Shown piece after piece: positions 26,782 through 35,528 of a DNA stretch of 64,000 nt. Source of the DNA: Muribaculaceae bacterium (GTDB lineage Bacteria; Bacteroidota; Bacteroidia; Bacteroidales; Muribaculaceae); the NCBI GenBank assembly GCA_017427945.1, contig JAFRRT010000038.1:17785-81784 (forward strand), read 5' to 3'. Position 1 is the first letter of the stretch. Each line of letters starts with the position of its first letter. The translations under genes and the position numbers were made by a program. Under the pieces are notes generated by a model, which did not search any database, was not told where the DNA came from, and saw only the letters and a list, made by a program, of their open reading frames with translations.

Positions 26782-27124
26782 ATTTCGCGGCACATGTCTT
26801 GCTGGCGTTGATGCTCATGCGTTAGTCAAGTCAAGAGTGTGACACTTGATCGTTGAAACTTCGATGTCAAGGCTATGATGCTAAGTGCCTGACAGTCAAG
26901 CGTAGGACGATATTTAAACGAGCGCGACACCCAATAGTTGTTCAACCCTGTGATGCCGGTGGGCTTCTCACGCCGGTGGGGGAGAGCGGCCTCTTTATGA
27001 TTGGATGTCCACACCCGGTATATTGTGCTGCGCCTGTGTTTTTCTGTGCACAGGCAGACATGTATCGCGAGTCATTATTGAGAGAATGTAAAACAAGAAC
27101 AATAACTAAACAAAACGAGAAACT
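26782..27124 (+). promoter_or_regulatory. Long structured 5' leader of rpmB, candidate autoregulatory RNA
   Basis: About 340 nt separate the promoter from the rpmB ATG, with no credible gene between. Visible structure includes a hairpin near 26830-26848 (AGTG/CACT plus TCA/TGA), two direct copies of GCCGGTGGG near 26957 and 26975, and a GCCTGTG/CACAGGC stem at 27032-27055. At 26897-26910 it holds CAAGCGTAGGACGA, an exact copy of rpmB coding bases 27187-27200. Ribosomal protein leaders often bind their own product; that function here is inference. Confidence 0.5.
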
Positions 27125-27382
27125 ATGTCTAAAGTTTGTCAAATCACTGGTAAGAAGGCGATCACCGGTAACAACGTGTCGCACTCCAAGCGTAGGACGA
27201 AACGTCGTTTCAACGTTAACGTCTTCAATCGCAAGTTCTATTGGCCCGAGCAGGGTCAGTGGGTACGCCTCACCGTATCGGCTGCAGGTTTGCGCAACAT
27301 CAACAAGATGGGTCTTGACGCCGCTTTGAAGAAAGCTGCCGCTGATGGCCACTTGACTGAAATCATGGTTATTAACAAGTAA
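27125..27382 (+). CDS. rpmB: 50S ribosomal protein L28
   Basis: The 85-residue protein begins [20 protein letters not shown], the standard L28 N-terminus. It continues with the basic [18 protein letters not shown] segment and the [16 protein letters not shown] core. It binds 23S rRNA in the large ribosomal subunit. It is the first gene of a three-gene set with rpmG and a DUF4295 gene, an order common in Bacteroidota. The codons for SKRRT contain the 14 bases repeated in the leader. Confidence 0.97.
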   Translation: MSKVCQITGKKAITGNNVSHSKRRTKRRFNVNVFNRKFYWPEQGQWVRLTVSAAGLRNINKMGLDAALKKAAADGHLTEIMVINK

Positions 27383-27400
27383 GAAAGGAGCAACTGTATT

Positions 27401-27589
27401 ATGGCAAAGAAAGCAAAAGGCGATCGCGTGCAAGTCATTCTCGAGTGCACCGAGCAAAAGGGTACTGGCGTTCCCGGCATCAGCCGTTACATCACGACCA
27501 AGAACCGCAAGAACACCACCGAGCGTTTGGAGCTCAAGAAATACAACCCTTATCTGAAACGCATGACCGTTCACAAGGAGATCAAGTAA
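27401..27589 (+). CDS. rpmG: 50S ribosomal protein L33
   Basis: The 62-residue protein starts [20 protein letters not shown] and contains [20 protein letters not shown], as in L33. Only one cysteine is present (ILECTE), so it is the zinc-free form of L33. It is part of the large ribosomal subunit. It starts 18 bases after rpmB and ends 30 bases before the DUF4295 gene. Confidence 0.97.
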   Translation: MAKKAKGDRVQVILECTEQKGTGVPGISRYITTKNRKNTTERLELKKYNPYLKRMTVHKEIK

Positions 27590-27619
27590 TAACAACCATT
27601 TAACGACATATATTAAGTT

Positions 27620-27769
27620 ATGGCAAAGAAAGTAGTTGCAACCCTTCAGACTGGTGAAGGACGCTCATGGAGCAAGGTCATCAAGATGGTTCGCTCCGAG
27701 AAGACTGGCGCTTACGTGTTTGAGGAGCGCATGGTCCCCAACGACAAGGTACAGGACTGGCTGAAGTAA
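27620..27769 (+). CDS. DUF4295 family small protein
   Basis: A short frame of 49 codons from ATG 27620 to TAA 27769 encodes MAKKVVATLQTGEGRSWSKV, then IKMVRSEKTGAYVFEERMVP and NDKVQDWLK. This matches the small DUF4295 proteins that follow rpmG in Bacteroidota. They are very conserved and basic at the N-terminus, which suggests a ribosome-associated role, but none is proven. It is followed directly by a terminator that closes the transcript. Confidence 0.9.
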   Translation: MAKKVVATLQTGEGRSWSKVIKMVRSEKTGAYVFEERMVPNDKVQDWLK

Positions 27770-27795
27770 TATTGAGCCAACCAACGATACAATCG

Positions 27796-27835
27796 CCTGC
27801 CCGCTTGCTGATATCAGCCTGCGGGCAGGTTTTTT
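27796..27835 (+). terminator. Intrinsic terminator of the rpmB transcript
   Basis: CCTGCCCGC (27796-27804) pairs with GCGGGCAGG (27821-27829), followed by six T. Confidence 0.9.
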
Positions 27836-27871
27836 ATGTGCAAGGCACAATGAAACTATAGCTTTTTTAGT

Positions 27872-27879
27872 TACCTTTG
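27872..27879 (+). promoter_or_regulatory. -7 promoter box of the thioesterase-dprA pair
   Basis: TACCTTTG 23 bases before the ATG at 27903. No -33 box is seen at the usual distance. Confidence 0.5.
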
Positions 27880-27902
27880 TAACCTGAAAAACTGAAACCG
27901 TC

Positions 27903-28310
27903 ATGAATCAAGACAAATACATATTCACGCTGGAGGTAGGGGTGCGGGACTATGAACTCGACAGCGAGGGCATCGTCAACAACGCCAACTACCTTCACTA
28001 TCTTGAGCACACCCGCCATGCCTTTGTCAAGCAGGAGGGTATCCCCTTCGGCAGCTTGACCCGCGAGGGCCTGGTGCCTGTGGTCAGGCGCATGGAAATC
28101 GACTACCACACGCCGCTGCGCAGCGGTGACGTGATGCTGAGCCGCTTGTGGATTGAACGCGCAGGGGCACGGTTCATTTTCCATCAGGATATCTTCAAGA
28201 AAGAGGGTGGTGACCCAGTCGTGAGCGCCGTAGTCACCATCGTGTGCATGGAGAACGGACGAATCAACCGCGGCGATGACCTCGCTGAGCGCATTGCCAA
28301 ATACCTTTGA
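27903..28310 (+). CDS. Acyl-CoA thioesterase, hotdog fold (YbgC/FadM-like)
   Basis: The 135-residue protein has the hotdog-fold pattern of the 4-hydroxybenzoyl-CoA thioesterase family. VRDYELDSEGIVNNANYLHY holds the active-site Asp/Glu region, followed by the long helix YLEHTRHAFVKQEG and the strand MEIDYHTPLRSGD. It probably hydrolyses short or aromatic acyl-CoA in the cytoplasm; the natural substrate is unknown. Its stop codon is only 5 bases before the dprA ATG at 28316, so the two are co-transcribed. Confidence 0.85.
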   Translation: MNQDKYIFTLEVGVRDYELDSEGIVNNANYLHYLEHTRHAFVKQEGIPFGSLTREGLVPVVRRMEIDYHTPLRSGDVMLSRLWIERAGARFIFHQDIFKKEGGDPVVSAVVTIVCMENGRINRGDDLAERIAKYL

Positions 28311-28315
28311 CCATC

Positions 28316-29434
28316 ATGACGGGCACCGATGGATACACACCATTGACTTACCGCATCGCTTTTGCCAGCATGCAGGGCATGAGCGTGGACCTGGCACGCA
28401 AGCTGCTTGACGTGGTGGGCAGTGAGGAGCAGTTCTTTGCCATGGGCGAGAAAGAGTTGCGTGACCTCACGCGCGGGCGCAGTAAGATTTATGGTGACAA
28501 CTACCGCCGCGAGTGCCTGCAGCGTGCCTTGAAAGAAGAGGCCTTTGTGCGGGACAACGGCATTGCTGTCACCTATTTCACCGAGAACAACTATCCTCAC
28601 CGCTTGATAGAAGCTCCCGATGCACCGGCCATGTTCTACAGCCTTGGAAAATGTGACTTGGAGGCACCCCACATCATCAGTGTGGTGGGTACACGTCATG
28701 CGACGCAATACGGTATCCGTTTTTGTGATACGCTCATCGGTGAACTGGCCCAGCGCCTGCCCGACTTGGTAGTGGTGAGCGGTCTGGCCTACGGCATCGA
28801 CATCGCTGCCCACCGTGCCGCCCTCAAGCATGGGGTACCTACGGTGGCTGTGCTGCCTCGTGGCCTGAACCGCATCTATCCAGCCATGCACCGCAACGAT
28901 GCCGTCGCCATCGTAAAGAGCGGCGGCCTGTTGTTGACCGACTATACCAGCCAGGACACGGTACAGAAGAGCAATTTCCTTGCCCGTAACCGCATTGTGG
29001 CGGCCCTGAGCGACTGCACGGTGATTGTCGAGTCGGCAGGTTCGGGCGGAGCCCTTGTCACGGCGTCGCTCGCCATGAGTTACAACCGTGACGTGATGGC
29101 GGTGCCCGGCCGTTGTGGAGATGAGTTCTCGACTGGCTGCAACAAGCTGATTGCCACCAACAAGGCTGCCCTCATCACGAGTGCCGACGACCTGATGGCC
29201 GCCATGCGCTGGGAGTCGGTGCAGCAGGAGCCTCAACAGCTCAGCCTCTTCCCTGAACTGACCAAGGAAGAGCAGGCCGTGGTTGACGTGATTCGCAACC
29301 ATGGCGAAATCCACATCAACAGCCTTGCTGATACCTTGAAATTTCCGGTTTATAAACTGATGAGTATCTTGGTCGAACTCGACTGCAAGAACGTCATCGC
29401 CACCCTGCCTGGGTGCCGTTACTCGATGCGGTAA
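28316..29434 (+). CDS. dprA: DNA-processing protein DprA
   Basis: ATG 28316 gives MTGTDGYTPLTYRIAFASMQ; a TTG at 28307 overlaps the previous stop and is less likely. The 372-residue protein has a SAM/HhH-like N-terminal part and a Rossmann-like core (SVVGTRHATQYG, VVSGLAYGIDIAAHRAAL, VLPRGLNRIYP, NFLARNRIVAALSD, VIVESAGSGGALVTA). A C-terminal winged-helix domain follows (about 305-372). DprA loads RecA on incoming single-stranded DNA in transformable bacteria. It is also kept in many species not known to be competent. Confidence 0.95.
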   Translation: MTGTDGYTPLTYRIAFASMQGMSVDLARKLLDVVGSEEQFFAMGEKELRDLTRGRSKIYGDNYRRECLQRALKEEAFVRDNGIAVTYFTENNYPHRLIEAPDAPAMFYSLGKCDLEAPHIISVVGTRHATQYGIRFCDTLIGELAQRLPDLVVVSGLAYGIDIAAHRAALKHGVPTVAVLPRGLNRIYPAMHRNDAVAIVKSGGLLLTDYTSQDTVQKSNFLARNRIVAALSDCTVIVESAGSGGALVTASLAMSYNRDVMAVPGRCGDEFSTGCNKLIATNKAALITSADDLMAAMRWESVQQEPQQLSLFPELTKEEQAVVDVIRNHGEIHINSLADTLKFPVYKLMSILVELDCKNVIATLPGCRYSMR

Positions 29435-29461
29435 AAAGGGTTTCCCCTCGAAATAAGATGA

Positions 29462-31240
29462 TTATTCCAGCGGAAGAATCGTTTTGAAGTTCTTCCAGTT
29501 TTTTGCGCTGCGATAGGCAGAAATTGACGTGCCAGGAACGCGGAGTACCACCTTGTTGTTGCTCATGCCGTCGAGTTTGGGCGGCAGTACGGCATGGCAG
29601 TCGATGCGCGTCAACGACTTGCATTTCTCGGTCACTTTCTTGCCCACTTCCTTGATGCCCTCGGGCAGGACAAGGATGGTGATTGCCGTTTCGCGCAGAG
29701 CATTTTCGCCGATGCTGGTGATTCCGCTGCCCAGGTCAATCGATGCCAACGAAGAACACTCCCTGAAGGCTTCCTTGCCCACCATGTTGCAGGCGTCGGG
29801 CACAACCACATGCGTCAGCCCTTTGCAGTTCTTGAAGGCTCGTTCGCCCAGGGTGACCAGAGTCTGCGGCAGATCGATGGCTTGTAGGGCACAGCCCTCA
29901 AATGCCTCCTTGCCGATGCCTGTCAGCATTGCAGGGAAAGAGACCTCCACAAGGTTCTTGCAGTGTTTGAATGCCCTGGGGAGCAGGACACTCACACCCT
30001 CGGGCAGGTCAATGTTGCGCAGGCTGGAGCAGTTTTCAAAAGCTGATTCCCCAAGTATCGTCAACCCGTCGGGGAACTCGATGCTCAGCAGTTGGTCGCA
30101 GTCAGCGAAGGCTCCTTTGGGAACTGCTTTCAAACCATCGGGCAGAACAACGTCGGTCAGGTGCGACCTATAAAAAGCATATTCGCCCAGATTAACCAGC
30201 GCCGCTGGCAGGCTGATGCCACTGAGGGCGCTGCCTGAGAAAGCGCTGCGGGCGATTTCGGTCACATCATCGGGAATCACAAATGTGCCTCGGCGGGCCA
30301 TGGGGCAGAACAGCAGGACTTTTCCCGTGCGGTCATAGAGCACGCCGTCTTCATAGGTGTAGTAGCGGCTGCCGTTCTCGACCGTGATTTCCTCCAGCTT
30401 TTTCATCGTGCCCAGGTCATCATTGATGATGCGGGCCGACGCGGGGATTTCAAGTTCTATGAGCAGCGTGCCTTCAAAGGCTTTCGCACCTAAGGTCATC
30501 AGGTCGGGGGGTAAAACGATGCGTTTCAACCCGGTTCCCTTGAAGGCCTTGTCGCCTATTTCGGTCACGCTGCGGGGAATGGTGATGTTCTTAAGTTCTG
30601 AACAGTCATAGAAACACTCGTTGCCGATGCTCAGCAAACCTTCGGGCAGCGAGATATATTCCAGCCGTGAGCAGCCGCTGAAGGCGCCATTGCCCAGCGA
30701 GCGCACGCCCGGCGGCATGATGACCTCCTCGAGATAACTGCAACCGCGCAGGGCATCGTTGTCGATGCGCTTCAGGTGCTCGGGCAGCAGTACCGAACGC
30801 AGATGGGAGGCATAGGACAATGCGTCGCCCAACACGTCACGCTCGCCATGGCCGCCCAGTAGGCCGCCATTGTCTGAACTCATGATGCGTGCATGCTCCA
30901 GCTCCAGGTCGATGTAGTTGTCCACTCGCTTGTCACGGCTGTCCACACAGCGTGAGCGCTCGCACAATCGCTTGATATACTTGAAGTCCTTGTAATCCAT
31001 GGGGCCCTCGACATGCAGCAGGCGCACGCGGTCCACCATTTCTTTTGGCATCTTCTCTTCAAGAGTGCCTGGATTGCTTAGGCGTACCTCCACCACATCA
31101 CCGTAGGAGTTGGCACGGCCGTAACGCTCCACTACAGCGCGGCTCTTACCTTTGCCATATTGTGCCGAGGCCGGCATCACGGTCACTGTCACGAGCAGCA
31201 ACGCTGCCAAACATCTGATTAATCTTTGGTTGGTCATCAT
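29462..31240 (-). CDS. Secreted BspA-like leucine-rich repeat protein
   Basis: ATG 31240 gives a signal peptide (MMTNQRLIRCLAALLLVTVT, cut near PASAQYG); the upstream extension of the frame overlaps the promoter. The 592-residue protein consists mainly of LRR_5-type repeats of about 23 residues (for example LPEGLLSIGNECFYDCSELK and IPRSVTEIGDKAFKGTGLKR). The series is interrupted near residue 280 by an island (NGSRYYTYEDGVLYD), a known feature of BspA-like surface proteins. These proteins often bind host or bacterial surfaces; a ligand cannot be assigned. No type IX or other sorting tail is evident. Confidence 0.9.
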   Translation of the reverse strand: MMTNQRLIRCLAALLLVTVTVMPASAQYGKGKSRAVVERYGRANSYGDVVEVRLSNPGTLEEKMPKEMVDRVRLLHVEGPMDYKDFKYIKRLCERSRCVDSRDKRVDNYIDLELEHARIMSSDNGGLLGGHGERDVLGDALSYASHLRSVLLPEHLKRIDNDALRGCSYLEEVIMPPGVRSLGNGAFSGCSRLEYISLPEGLLSIGNECFYDCSELKNITIPRSVTEIGDKAFKGTGLKRIVLPPDLMTLGAKAFEGTLLIELEIPASARIINDDLGTMKKLEEITVENGSRYYTYEDGVLYDRTGKVLLFCPMARRGTFVIPDDVTEIARSAFSGSALSGISLPAALVNLGEYAFYRSHLTDVVLPDGLKAVPKGAFADCDQLLSIEFPDGLTILGESAFENCSSLRNIDLPEGVSVLLPRAFKHCKNLVEVSFPAMLTGIGKEAFEGCALQAIDLPQTLVTLGERAFKNCKGLTHVVVPDACNMVGKEAFRECSSLASIDLGSGITSIGENALRETAITILVLPEGIKEVGKKVTEKCKSLTRIDCHAVLPPKLDGMSNNKVVLRVPGTSISAYRSAKNWKNFKTILPLE

Positions 31241-31266
31241 TTTTAGTGTTTTCTTGTTTCTCTCCG

Positions 31267-31297
31267 CAAAATTAGACAATCTCGATGACTGCAGCAA
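31267..31297 (-). promoter_or_regulatory. Promoter of the LRR gene
   Basis: Minus-strand TTG (31295-31297), 20 bases, TAATTTTG (31267-31274). Leader about 25 nt. Confidence 0.7.
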
Positions 31298-31327
31298 TAC
31301 TTCTCCCGTTTTTCTCGCAATGACAAA

Positions 31328-31352
31328 CCCCGCTGCAAGTGCTGCAGCGGGG
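31328..31352 (-). terminator. Terminator of the beta-flower gene
   Basis: CCCCGCTGCA (31328-31337) pairs perfectly with 31343-31352 around a 5-base loop. It lies downstream of the leftward gene ending at 31381. Confidence 0.75.
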
Positions 31353-31380
31353 GTTGTTATGGTTCAATATGTCACGACCC

Positions 31381-31818
31381 TCAAAAGAAGTTGAAGAAAA
31401 AATAGAGGGCGGCATATTGCATAGGAACACCCTTTGCGTAGCCAATGGTGCTGTTACTGCTGTTCCTGGCAGTTCCGTCGTTATCGATTTTGCCTATGTA
31501 GGAGTTACTGCGGTTGCGCACTGTCCCGTCGCTGTAGATTCTGCCGATATATGAGTTATTGCTGTCACGCACTTCACCATTGCTGTCAATTCTCCCAAGC
31601 AAACGGTTGCTGCTGTCGCGGATGTCGCCGTCGCTCTCGATTTTACCAATATAGGAGTTGCTGCTGTTCCTCACGGTGCCGTCATTCTCTATTTTGGCTA
31701 TCATTGAATAGTTCTTGTCTCGTATCGTCTGGGCATGCCCCACTTGGGTCCCGCTCAGCACCAGGAACAGAATCATGGCGGCAATCCACTTCGCTGTATT
31801 TATCATTGAACTTTTCAT
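31381..31818 (-). CDS. Secreted 5-fold beta-flower repeat protein
   Basis: ATG 31818 gives MKSSMINTAKW and a signal peptide cut near VGHAQT; ATG 31806 is an alternative. The mature part of the 145-residue protein is five copies of a unit of about 18 residues of the type NDGTVRNSSNSYIGKIE (variants DGDIRDSSNRLLGRID, NGEVRDSNNSYIGRIY and others). This matches the family named 5-fold beta-flower proteins in Bacteroidota, in which five strands build a small closed ring. Their function is unknown to me. The tail YAALYFFFNFF is unusually aromatic. Confidence 0.8.
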   Translation of the reverse strand: MKSSMINTAKWIAAMILFLVLSGTQVGHAQTIRDKNYSMIAKIENDGTVRNSSNSYIGKIESDGDIRDSSNRLLGRIDSNGEVRDSNNSYIGRIYSDGTVRNRSNSYIGKIDNDGTARNSSNSTIGYAKGVPMQYAALYFFFNFF

Positions 31819-31850
31819 TCTTCCTGCTGTTGGATTTTGTTTGATTATCG

Positions 31851-31858
31851 CAAATGTA
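31851..31858 (-). promoter_or_regulatory. -7 promoter box of the beta-flower gene
   Basis: TACATTTG on the minus strand, 32 bases before the ATG at 31818. The -33 position is weak. Confidence 0.45.
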
Positions 31859-32061
31859 AACACTTTTTTTGATGTGATGAAATTGCGAGTAAGAAATCCG
31901 GGACAATTGCGCTGAAAATCGCCAATTAGTTGACTTCTGCGACTATTTGAGGACAATACGGTTGGAGTTGGCTGGGTGGGCTATTCTCATTGAGGAAGGG
32001 TAAAATAGTGGTAAAATGAATAAAAACTATGGATTATGGTGCTTTTTTGAAAGATAATGGT

Positions 32062-32069
32062 TATATTTG
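32062..32069 (+). promoter_or_regulatory. -7 promoter box of the porin gene
   Basis: TATATTTG, 43 bases before the ATG at 32113. No -33 consensus at 19-21 bases. Confidence 0.45.
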
Positions 32070-32112
32070 TTGCCGATTTGTTATTATTAACCTCCAAGCA
32101 ACGAATTCTTTT

Positions 32113-33234
32113 ATGAAGAAACGACTTCTTTTATCAGTATTCCTGACTATGATGATATTGCCGCTGATGGCGGCCGAGGGAGAGGGTAAGCAATTATTCA
32201 CAAAGCCCAAGTTCAGCGGTTTTGCCATGGCATCTTATCAGGCCACGTTCCAGGGCGGCAACAATAGCAACTCGTTTGACCTGAGGCTTGTCAGGGCCTC
32301 TATCGAGGGCCGTATCCTGGATGATTTCTATTACAAAATCCAGGGCCAGATTAACGGCAACACCACAACGTTGGGCAGCAGCCCGCGTCTGGTAGACTAT
32401 TTCATGGAATGGCAAAAGCTGGACTACTTCCGCGTGAAACTGGGCCAGTTCAAGCGTCCCTTCACTTATGAGAACCCGATGAATCCCATTGACCAGGGCT
32501 TTATGGGCTATTCACAGCCTGTTAGCAAACTGGCGGGATTCAGCGACCGTACGGGTATGCATGCCAGCAACGGCCGTGACATCGGTCTGCAGTTCCAGGG
32601 TGATTTCCTCAAGAACAGCAGCGGCCGCAACTTGTTGCACTACCAGATTGGCGTGTTCAACGGCCAGGGCATTAATGTCAAGGATGTGGATGAGCGCAAG
32701 GACATCATCGGCGGCGCGTGGGTAATGCCCATCAGCGGCATGCGCCTTGGCGCCTTCGGCTGGGAAGGCTCCTATGCCCGCAAGGGAGGAAACGGGGTTG
32801 TTAGCCTGCGCCAACACCGCTATGCCTTGAGTGCCGAGTATAAGAAAGGCGACCTGCAGTTGCGCACCGAGTATATACACTCGACGGGACTCGGCTTCGC
32901 CACCACCTATCAGAATAGTGCTAATGCCAGTGACGTCACCATCAAGACCTATACCGACAAAGACGGCAATGTTGTTGAAAATGACAAGTCCGACGGTATC
33001 TATGCTCTTGCGATTGTACCTGTGGTCAAGGACAAACTCATGGCCAAGGCCCGCTATGACCTCTACCGTCCCACTGCCTCGTCGGTGGCAGCAAAGACTA
33101 ACTATGAGGTGGGCTTGAACTACCGCTTCTGCAAATACCTTGAGGTGCAGACCGAGTACTGCCTGACTCACGACCGTGCTCTTGCCGATCCCGACTACAG
33201 CACCGTCTTCGTGCAAGTGAGCATCAGGTATTAA
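32113..33234 (+). CDS. OprO/OprP-type outer membrane porin
   Basis: ATG 32113 gives the signal peptide (MKKRLLLSVFLTMMILPLMA). The 373-residue protein is an outer-membrane barrel of the phosphate-selective porin O/P family, with SFDLRLVRASIEGRI, YYKIQGQING, FRVKLGQFKRPFTYENPM and the closing strand VFVQVSIRY. In Bacteroidota these porins pass small anions and need not be phosphate-specific. The Dcu-type transporter gene lies 69 bases downstream, so the pair may move C4-dicarboxylates across the outer and inner membranes; this pairing is inference. Confidence 0.85.
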   Translation: MKKRLLLSVFLTMMILPLMAAEGEGKQLFTKPKFSGFAMASYQATFQGGNNSNSFDLRLVRASIEGRILDDFYYKIQGQINGNTTTLGSSPRLVDYFMEWQKLDYFRVKLGQFKRPFTYENPMNPIDQGFMGYSQPVSKLAGFSDRTGMHASNGRDIGLQFQGDFLKNSSGRNLLHYQIGVFNGQGINVKDVDERKDIIGGAWVMPISGMRLGAFGWEGSYARKGGNGVVSLRQHRYALSAEYKKGDLQLRTEYIHSTGLGFATTYQNSANASDVTIKTYTDKDGNVVENDKSDGIYALAIVPVVKDKLMAKARYDLYRPTASSVAAKTNYEVGLNYRFCKYLEVQTEYCLTHDRALADPDYSTVFVQVSIRY

Positions 33235-33303
33235 CCCAGGGCCAAGGACTTTAAAGACCTTCTAACTAAAAACTAAGAACAAAAATCTTAAATACTTAAC
33301 AAT

Positions 33304-34767
33304 ATGTCACTAATCATGATTTTACAACTCTGCATCGTGCTTGCAGCGTTGTGGCTGGGCTCCCGATACGGCAGTCTGGCCCTGGGAGCTATTTCGGGCA
33401 TTGGCCTCGCTATCCTCGTGTTTGGTTTCGGCATGAAGCCCGGCACGCCTCCCACCGATGTTATTTACATCATCATTGCAGCCGTCACCTGCGCCGGCAT
33501 CATGCAAGCCTCAGGCGGTATGGACTGGCTCATCCAGTTAGCCGAGAAGATGTTGCGCAAGCATCCCGACCGCATCACCTTCCTTGCCCCCCTCTGTACT
33601 TTCTTCCTGACGGTGCTCGTCGGCACGGGCCATGTGGTGTACACCTTGATGCCCATCATCTGCGACATCGCCCTCAAGAAGGGCATTCGTCCCGAGCGTC
33701 CTTGCGGTATCGCCAGCATCTCGTCACAGATTGGTATCACCTGTTCGCCCATCGCTGCCGCTGTGGTGGCGTTCATCACCATCTCGGGCAGCAACGGCTA
33801 CAATGTCACCATCCCGCAGGTGCTCATGGTGACCATCCCCGCCTGTCTGTTGGGTATCATGATGGCATCCATCGCTTCCTACAAGCGCGGTAAGGACCTG
33901 GACAAGGATCCCGAGTTCCAGAAGAAAATTGCTGACCCCGTGCAGCGTGAGTACATCTACGGCAACACCGCCACCACCCTCGACAAGAAGATTGCCCCCG
34001 AGAGCAAACGCGCGGTATACATCTTCTTCGGTGCCCTGTTGGTGATTGTGTTCTTCGCCATCTTCCAGGATCTGCTGCCCACCTACGACACCATCAAGGC
34101 TGTTGACGGTGACGCCACCATCGAACTCATCGGTTCGCGTGTGACCATCACCGCCGATCAGTTGGCAAAAATGGGCATTCATGTTGACGGCTTGACCAAG
34201 TTGCATCCCACGCCCCTCAAGATGAACCTCGTCATCCAGATTGTGATGATTACCGCCGCGGCGCTGATGATTATGTTCTGCAAGGCGTCGCCCAAGAAGG
34301 CCATCGCCGGTCCCGTTTGGCAGAGCGGTATGGTCGCTGTAGTTGCCATCTACGGTATCGCTTGGCTTGCTGATACCTACTTCGCCAACTACCTGCCCGA
34401 AATCCAAAATATGCTCGCAGGCATGGTTGAGAAGTATCCGTGGTCGATTGCATTTGCCTTCTTCCTGGTCTCGGTGCTCGTCAACTCACAGGGCGCTGTG
34501 GTTGTTGCCATGCTGCCGCTGGCCTATAAACTCGGCATCGACGGATGGGTACTGCTGGGTGTGTTGCCCTCGGTATATGGCTACTTCTTCATCCCCAACT
34601 ATCCCTCGGATATCGCCACGGTGAACTTCGACCGCACGGGCACGACAGTCATCGGCAAGTATCTGTTGAACCACTCGTTCATGATGCCCGGTTTGGTACA
34701 CACAGTCATTGCCTGTGTCGCCGGCTACCTCATAGCCTTCCTCTACCACTCCATGGGTTGGATCTAA
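33304..34767 (+). CDS. dcuB: Anaerobic C4-dicarboxylate transporter (DcuA/DcuB family)
   Basis: The 487-residue protein is strongly hydrophobic with about 10-12 membrane helices. It follows the DcuA/DcuB pattern in order: FGFGMKPGTPPTDVIYIIIA, ASGGMDWLIQLAEKMLRKHP, APLCTFFLTVLVGTGHV, SSQIGITCSPIAAAVVAF, NSQGAVVVAMLPLA and FDRTGTTVIGKYLLNHSF. It probably exchanges succinate for fumarate, malate or aspartate during anaerobic growth. It has an extra loop of about 50 residues in the middle (around 260-300, YDTIKAVDGDATIE) compared with Escherichia coli DcuB. A hairpin terminator follows. Confidence 0.9.
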   Translation: MSLIMILQLCIVLAALWLGSRYGSLALGAISGIGLAILVFGFGMKPGTPPTDVIYIIIAAVTCAGIMQASGGMDWLIQLAEKMLRKHPDRITFLAPLCTFFLTVLVGTGHVVYTLMPIICDIALKKGIRPERPCGIASISSQIGITCSPIAAAVVAFITISGSNGYNVTIPQVLMVTIPACLLGIMMASIASYKRGKDLDKDPEFQKKIADPVQREYIYGNTATTLDKKIAPESKRAVYIFFGALLVIVFFAIFQDLLPTYDTIKAVDGDATIELIGSRVTITADQLAKMGIHVDGLTKLHPTPLKMNLVIQIVMITAAALMIMFCKASPKKAIAGPVWQSGMVAVVAIYGIAWLADTYFANYLPEIQNMLAGMVEKYPWSIAFAFFLVSVLVNSQGAVVVAMLPLAYKLGIDGWVLLGVLPSVYGYFFIPNYPSDIATVNFDRTGTTVIGKYLLNHSFMMPGLVHTVIACVAGYLIAFLYHSMGWI

Positions 34768-34799
34768 GAAAAACAACTGAATATTCTGATAAATCTGAT

Positions 34800-34832
34800 T
34801 GCACGGGCACCTCTCCAGCCCGTGCATTTTTT
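34800..34832 (+). terminator. Terminator after the dcuB gene
   Basis: TGCACGGGC pairs with GCCCGTGCA around a 9-base loop, followed by six T. Confidence 0.9.
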
Positions 34833-34875
34833 ACAAAAGAATTAAGTGAAGTCATAGATATTCCGAGAATAGTTA

Positions 34876-34883
34876 TATCTTTG
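34876..34883 (+). promoter_or_regulatory. -7 promoter box of the small secreted protein gene
   Basis: TATCTTTG, 32 bases before the ATG at 34916. Confidence 0.5.
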
Positions 34884-34915
34884 CGGTGTTAGAAATCAAA
34901 GTACAGAATAGAATT

Positions 34916-35419
34916 ATGAAATACGTTTCATCCATTATGATGGTTGCCGTTATGGCATTTGCTTCACTGAATATGTCCGCCATGTCTTCAAACGCGGCGA
35001 GTGAGACCATCCCTTTTGAGCAACTGGTGACAATGATTGCCACAGGATCTCATTGGCATGAGAGTAATCTCACCGAGATAGGCCTTGAAAGGCTATACCG
35101 AGACAGCTATGAGGAAGAGTTTGGAGAAGCTGTTTTATTTGTTTACGGCATCAATGCTAAGGCAGAAGTGGCCGAAGATTGGGATGTTCAACTGTCCTCT
35201 GAGGGACCTCATGCTTATGCCATCGAGGTAAAACTGACGACCGATAATGGCACCGCCCTCTATTTCAAAGAAAAGGCTGATCATGATGCGTTCATGGACT
35301 GTGTGAGACAATCAAGTTATTACAGTCAAGATGAATATGACGAAATCATCGGCGAGTCTCTTATAGAACATGACGAGTACAAAAACGGCTGGTACGTCAT
35401 CACATTCCACATAGGATAG
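34916..35419 (+). CDS. Small secreted protein of unknown function
   Basis: ATG 34916 gives a signal peptide of about 28 residues (MKYVSSIMMVAVMAFASLNM). The mature part is about 140 residues, acidic, with no motif I recognise (LERLYRDSYEEEFGEAVLF, YAIEVKLTTDNGTALYFKE). It has its own promoter box and a terminator hairpin downstream, so it is a single-gene unit. The absence of a lipobox suggests a periplasmic or secreted product. Confidence 0.7.
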   Translation: MKYVSSIMMVAVMAFASLNMSAMSSNAASETIPFEQLVTMIATGSHWHESNLTEIGLERLYRDSYEEEFGEAVLFVYGINAKAEVAEDWDVQLSSEGPHAYAIEVKLTTDNGTALYFKEKADHDAFMDCVRQSSYYSQDEYDEIIGESLIEHDEYKNGWYVITFHIG

Positions 35420-35451
35420 ACACTTTGGCTTTCAAAATGCAACAGTATCAA

Positions 35452-35480
35452 GATGCGCGGACCAATTTGGCCCGCGCATC
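35452..35480 (+). terminator. Terminator of the small secreted protein gene
   Basis: GATGCGCGG (35452-35460) pairs with CCGCGCATC (35472-35480), followed by ATTTTT. Confidence 0.8.
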
Positions 35481-35528
35481 ATTTTTCGTCATGATATGTG
35501 ATGCCTTATCGTTTAATGGCGATAGCAG

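Noticed and set aside
26853-27329. Open frame of 158 codons across the rpmB leader and into rpmB
   Set aside because: It overlaps rpmB in another frame, and rpmB is certain. Only the short KRRT match to L28 was kept, as a finding.
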